From the NCBI GenBank assembly GCA_026225555.1, contig JAMFSY010000016.1, positions 62,001 through 126,000 of the forward strand: 64,000 bases of DNA, read 5' to 3'. Positions within the stretch are counted from its first letter, which is position 1, and every line of letters starts with the position of its first letter. Source of the DNA: Methylacidiphilales bacterium. GTDB lineage: Bacteria > Verrucomicrobiota > Verrucomicrobiia > Methylacidiphilales > UBA1321. Below, piece after piece: positions 63,049-64,000 of the stretch. The position numbers were made by a program, and so were the translations under genes. The notes beneath the pieces are model-generated. The model was not told the DNA's origin. It searched no databases and saw only the letters and a program-made list of their open reading frames with translations.

Positions 63049-64000
63049 CGCTTAAGCGAGACGATCGGAACGTGCAGCGGCGGGGTGGGTTCCGCTCTCA
63101 TTTGCCGGTGAATCTGGTTCAGAAAGGCTTCCGCGAGGGACTTCACACTGAATTCGAGGAAAGTCAGCTCGAGAGGACAAATAAAATCAACTTCGCTCGT
63201 ATGATGAATAACTATTTTTGCTTCTTCCGGGACCTTCACTCCCAGCTCGAGCATGGCCATGACTGCGCCCCGAGCGATGGCATCCGAGTAAATGATGATT
63301 CCTTCCGGCCGTTCCTTGGAGTTCCATAGCTGCTTGAACCGGCTGTAGGCGAAACGTTCCAGATCGAGGAGATTTGGCTCCGGTGGCGCATGGATGCTAC
63401 ATCGTGTACAGGCCAGTCCATCCCGTTCGACGGCCTTTTGGAAGCGGACGTAAAAGCTGTTTTCCAAGAGTCCTTCGGGAGCACGGTTATGCGGGCCTCG
63501 CTCAACCAGGCCGTCGTTGACGATGTGGCTCAGCACCGCGATGGACGTTGCTCCCCGGTTGTGCAGATCAGCCACCGCCACCTCAAACAGGTTGTTGTGG
63601 ATCGCCACCCAATTGCGGGTCGGAATCGGATAAAGACCCGTTATCGGAATGGAAAGATTTTGCAGCGTCCGAAAGGCGGTTGCGGTCACCGAGGGACAAA
63701 TCACCGATGAAATCTCCCCCTTCTCAACCGCCGCTTGCAGCGCAGGGAAAAGAGTCGTCTGCTCCGACTCGTTGCGAGAATCGACCAGCAGCTCCATTTC
63801 TATTCCCGCCGAACTCAATTCCTGACGCAGATGATCGCGAAGTGCATCCTGCAGAAAGCGGTCGCTATTGCGCACCGGGTCTTGACTGTAATAGACGGCC
63901 GCCCTTAAGGCGCGGCCCGTCGCGGTATAAGGTACCGCAGGACGGAAAACGTGGTTTTCGGCCGTGTCGGCCACGGAATGTGAAAGGTCCGGGCTGGCTG
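63045..64000 (-). CDS. LacI-type sensor domain of a transcriptional regulator, 5' end outside the window
   Basis: The minus-strand frame is open to the window edge. A GTG at 63974 would give 309 residues, but the frame continues without a stop past it to 64000. The visible part is a periplasmic-binding-like sensor fold: RALRAAVYYSQDPVRNSDRF, IPITGLYPIPTRNWVAIHNN, then RPEGIIIYSDAIARGAVMAM and the late ELTFLEFSVKSLAEAFLNQI. This matches LacI/GntR hybrid regulators; the DNA-binding domain is probably outside the window. It converges with pstB. Ligand unknown. Confidence 0.68.
   Translation of the reverse strand, partial: ASPDLSHSVADTAENHVFRPAVPYTATGRALRAAVYYSQDPVRNSDRFLQDALRDHLRQELSSAGIEMELLVDSRNESEQTTLFPALQAAVEKGEISSVICPSVTATAFRTLQNLSIPITGLYPIPTRNWVAIHNNLFEVAVADLHNRGATSIAVLSHIVNDGLVERGPHNRAPEGLLENSFYVRFQKAVERDGLACTRCSIHAPPEPNLLDLERFAYSRFKQLWNSKERPEGIIIYSDAIARGAVMAMLELGVKVPEEAKIVIHHTSEVDFICPLELTFLEFSVKSLAEAFLNQIHRQMRAEPTPPLHVPIVSLKR

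Overview
The window looks like chromosomal DNA from a member of the phylum Verrucomicrobiota. No rRNA or marker gene is present, so the assignment is inferred. It rests on a Verru_Chthon cassette protein A homologue, a GntR-headed LacI-type regulator, FG-GAP and autotransporter-repeat surface proteins, a PEP-CTERM/exosortase pair and a heparinase-like enzyme. Class or genus cannot be fixed from the sequence alone. I recognised no tRNA, rRNA, CRISPR array or intact insertion sequence.

Left part (1-21.4 kb): a cut-off sodium:solute symporter and a Gfo/Idh/MocA oxidoreductase on the minus strand. A plus-strand run follows: Verru_Chthon cassette protein A (split by a one-base frameshift), a small secreted protein and a heparinase II/III-like enzyme. 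Converging on it are an FG-GAP secreted protein and a GntR/LacI hybrid regulator. Next come a large PEP-CTERM autotransporter-repeat protein, two secreted proteins of unknown role, Tex, an AraC regulator and a methyltransferase.

Centre (21.5-48.3 kb): an exopolysaccharide/exosortase locus. The plus strand carries an exosortase-EpsI fusion, a WcaF-like acetyltransferase and an O-antigen ligase family protein. A long minus-strand run, read from 39.2 down to 25.4 kb, carries a Wzy-like polymerase, a glycosyltransferase tail fragment, a GT2, three GT4 enzymes, a WecA-like initiating transferase, an outer-membrane beta-barrel, an SLBB export protein, a FecR protein and a BY-kinase/Wzz protein. A second plus-strand run (39.5-48.3 kb) carries a Wzx-like flippase, further glycosyltransferases, three methyltransferases and a CDP-paratose-epimerase-like enzyme. 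Together these could initiate, build, flip, polymerise, export and anchor a surface polysaccharide. The exosortase may process the PEP-CTERM protein encoded at 12.1-15.1 kb.

Right part (48.5-64 kb): a large classical autotransporter, a VOC protein, and a remnant of mobile DNA (about 52.6-55.7 kb) whose left end is fused in frame to a TPR protein gene and whose right end stops in a broken reading frame. Several small genes follow, then a pstSCAB phosphate uptake operon with an unusual coiled-coil tail on PstS. A LacI-type regulator fragment runs off the right edge.
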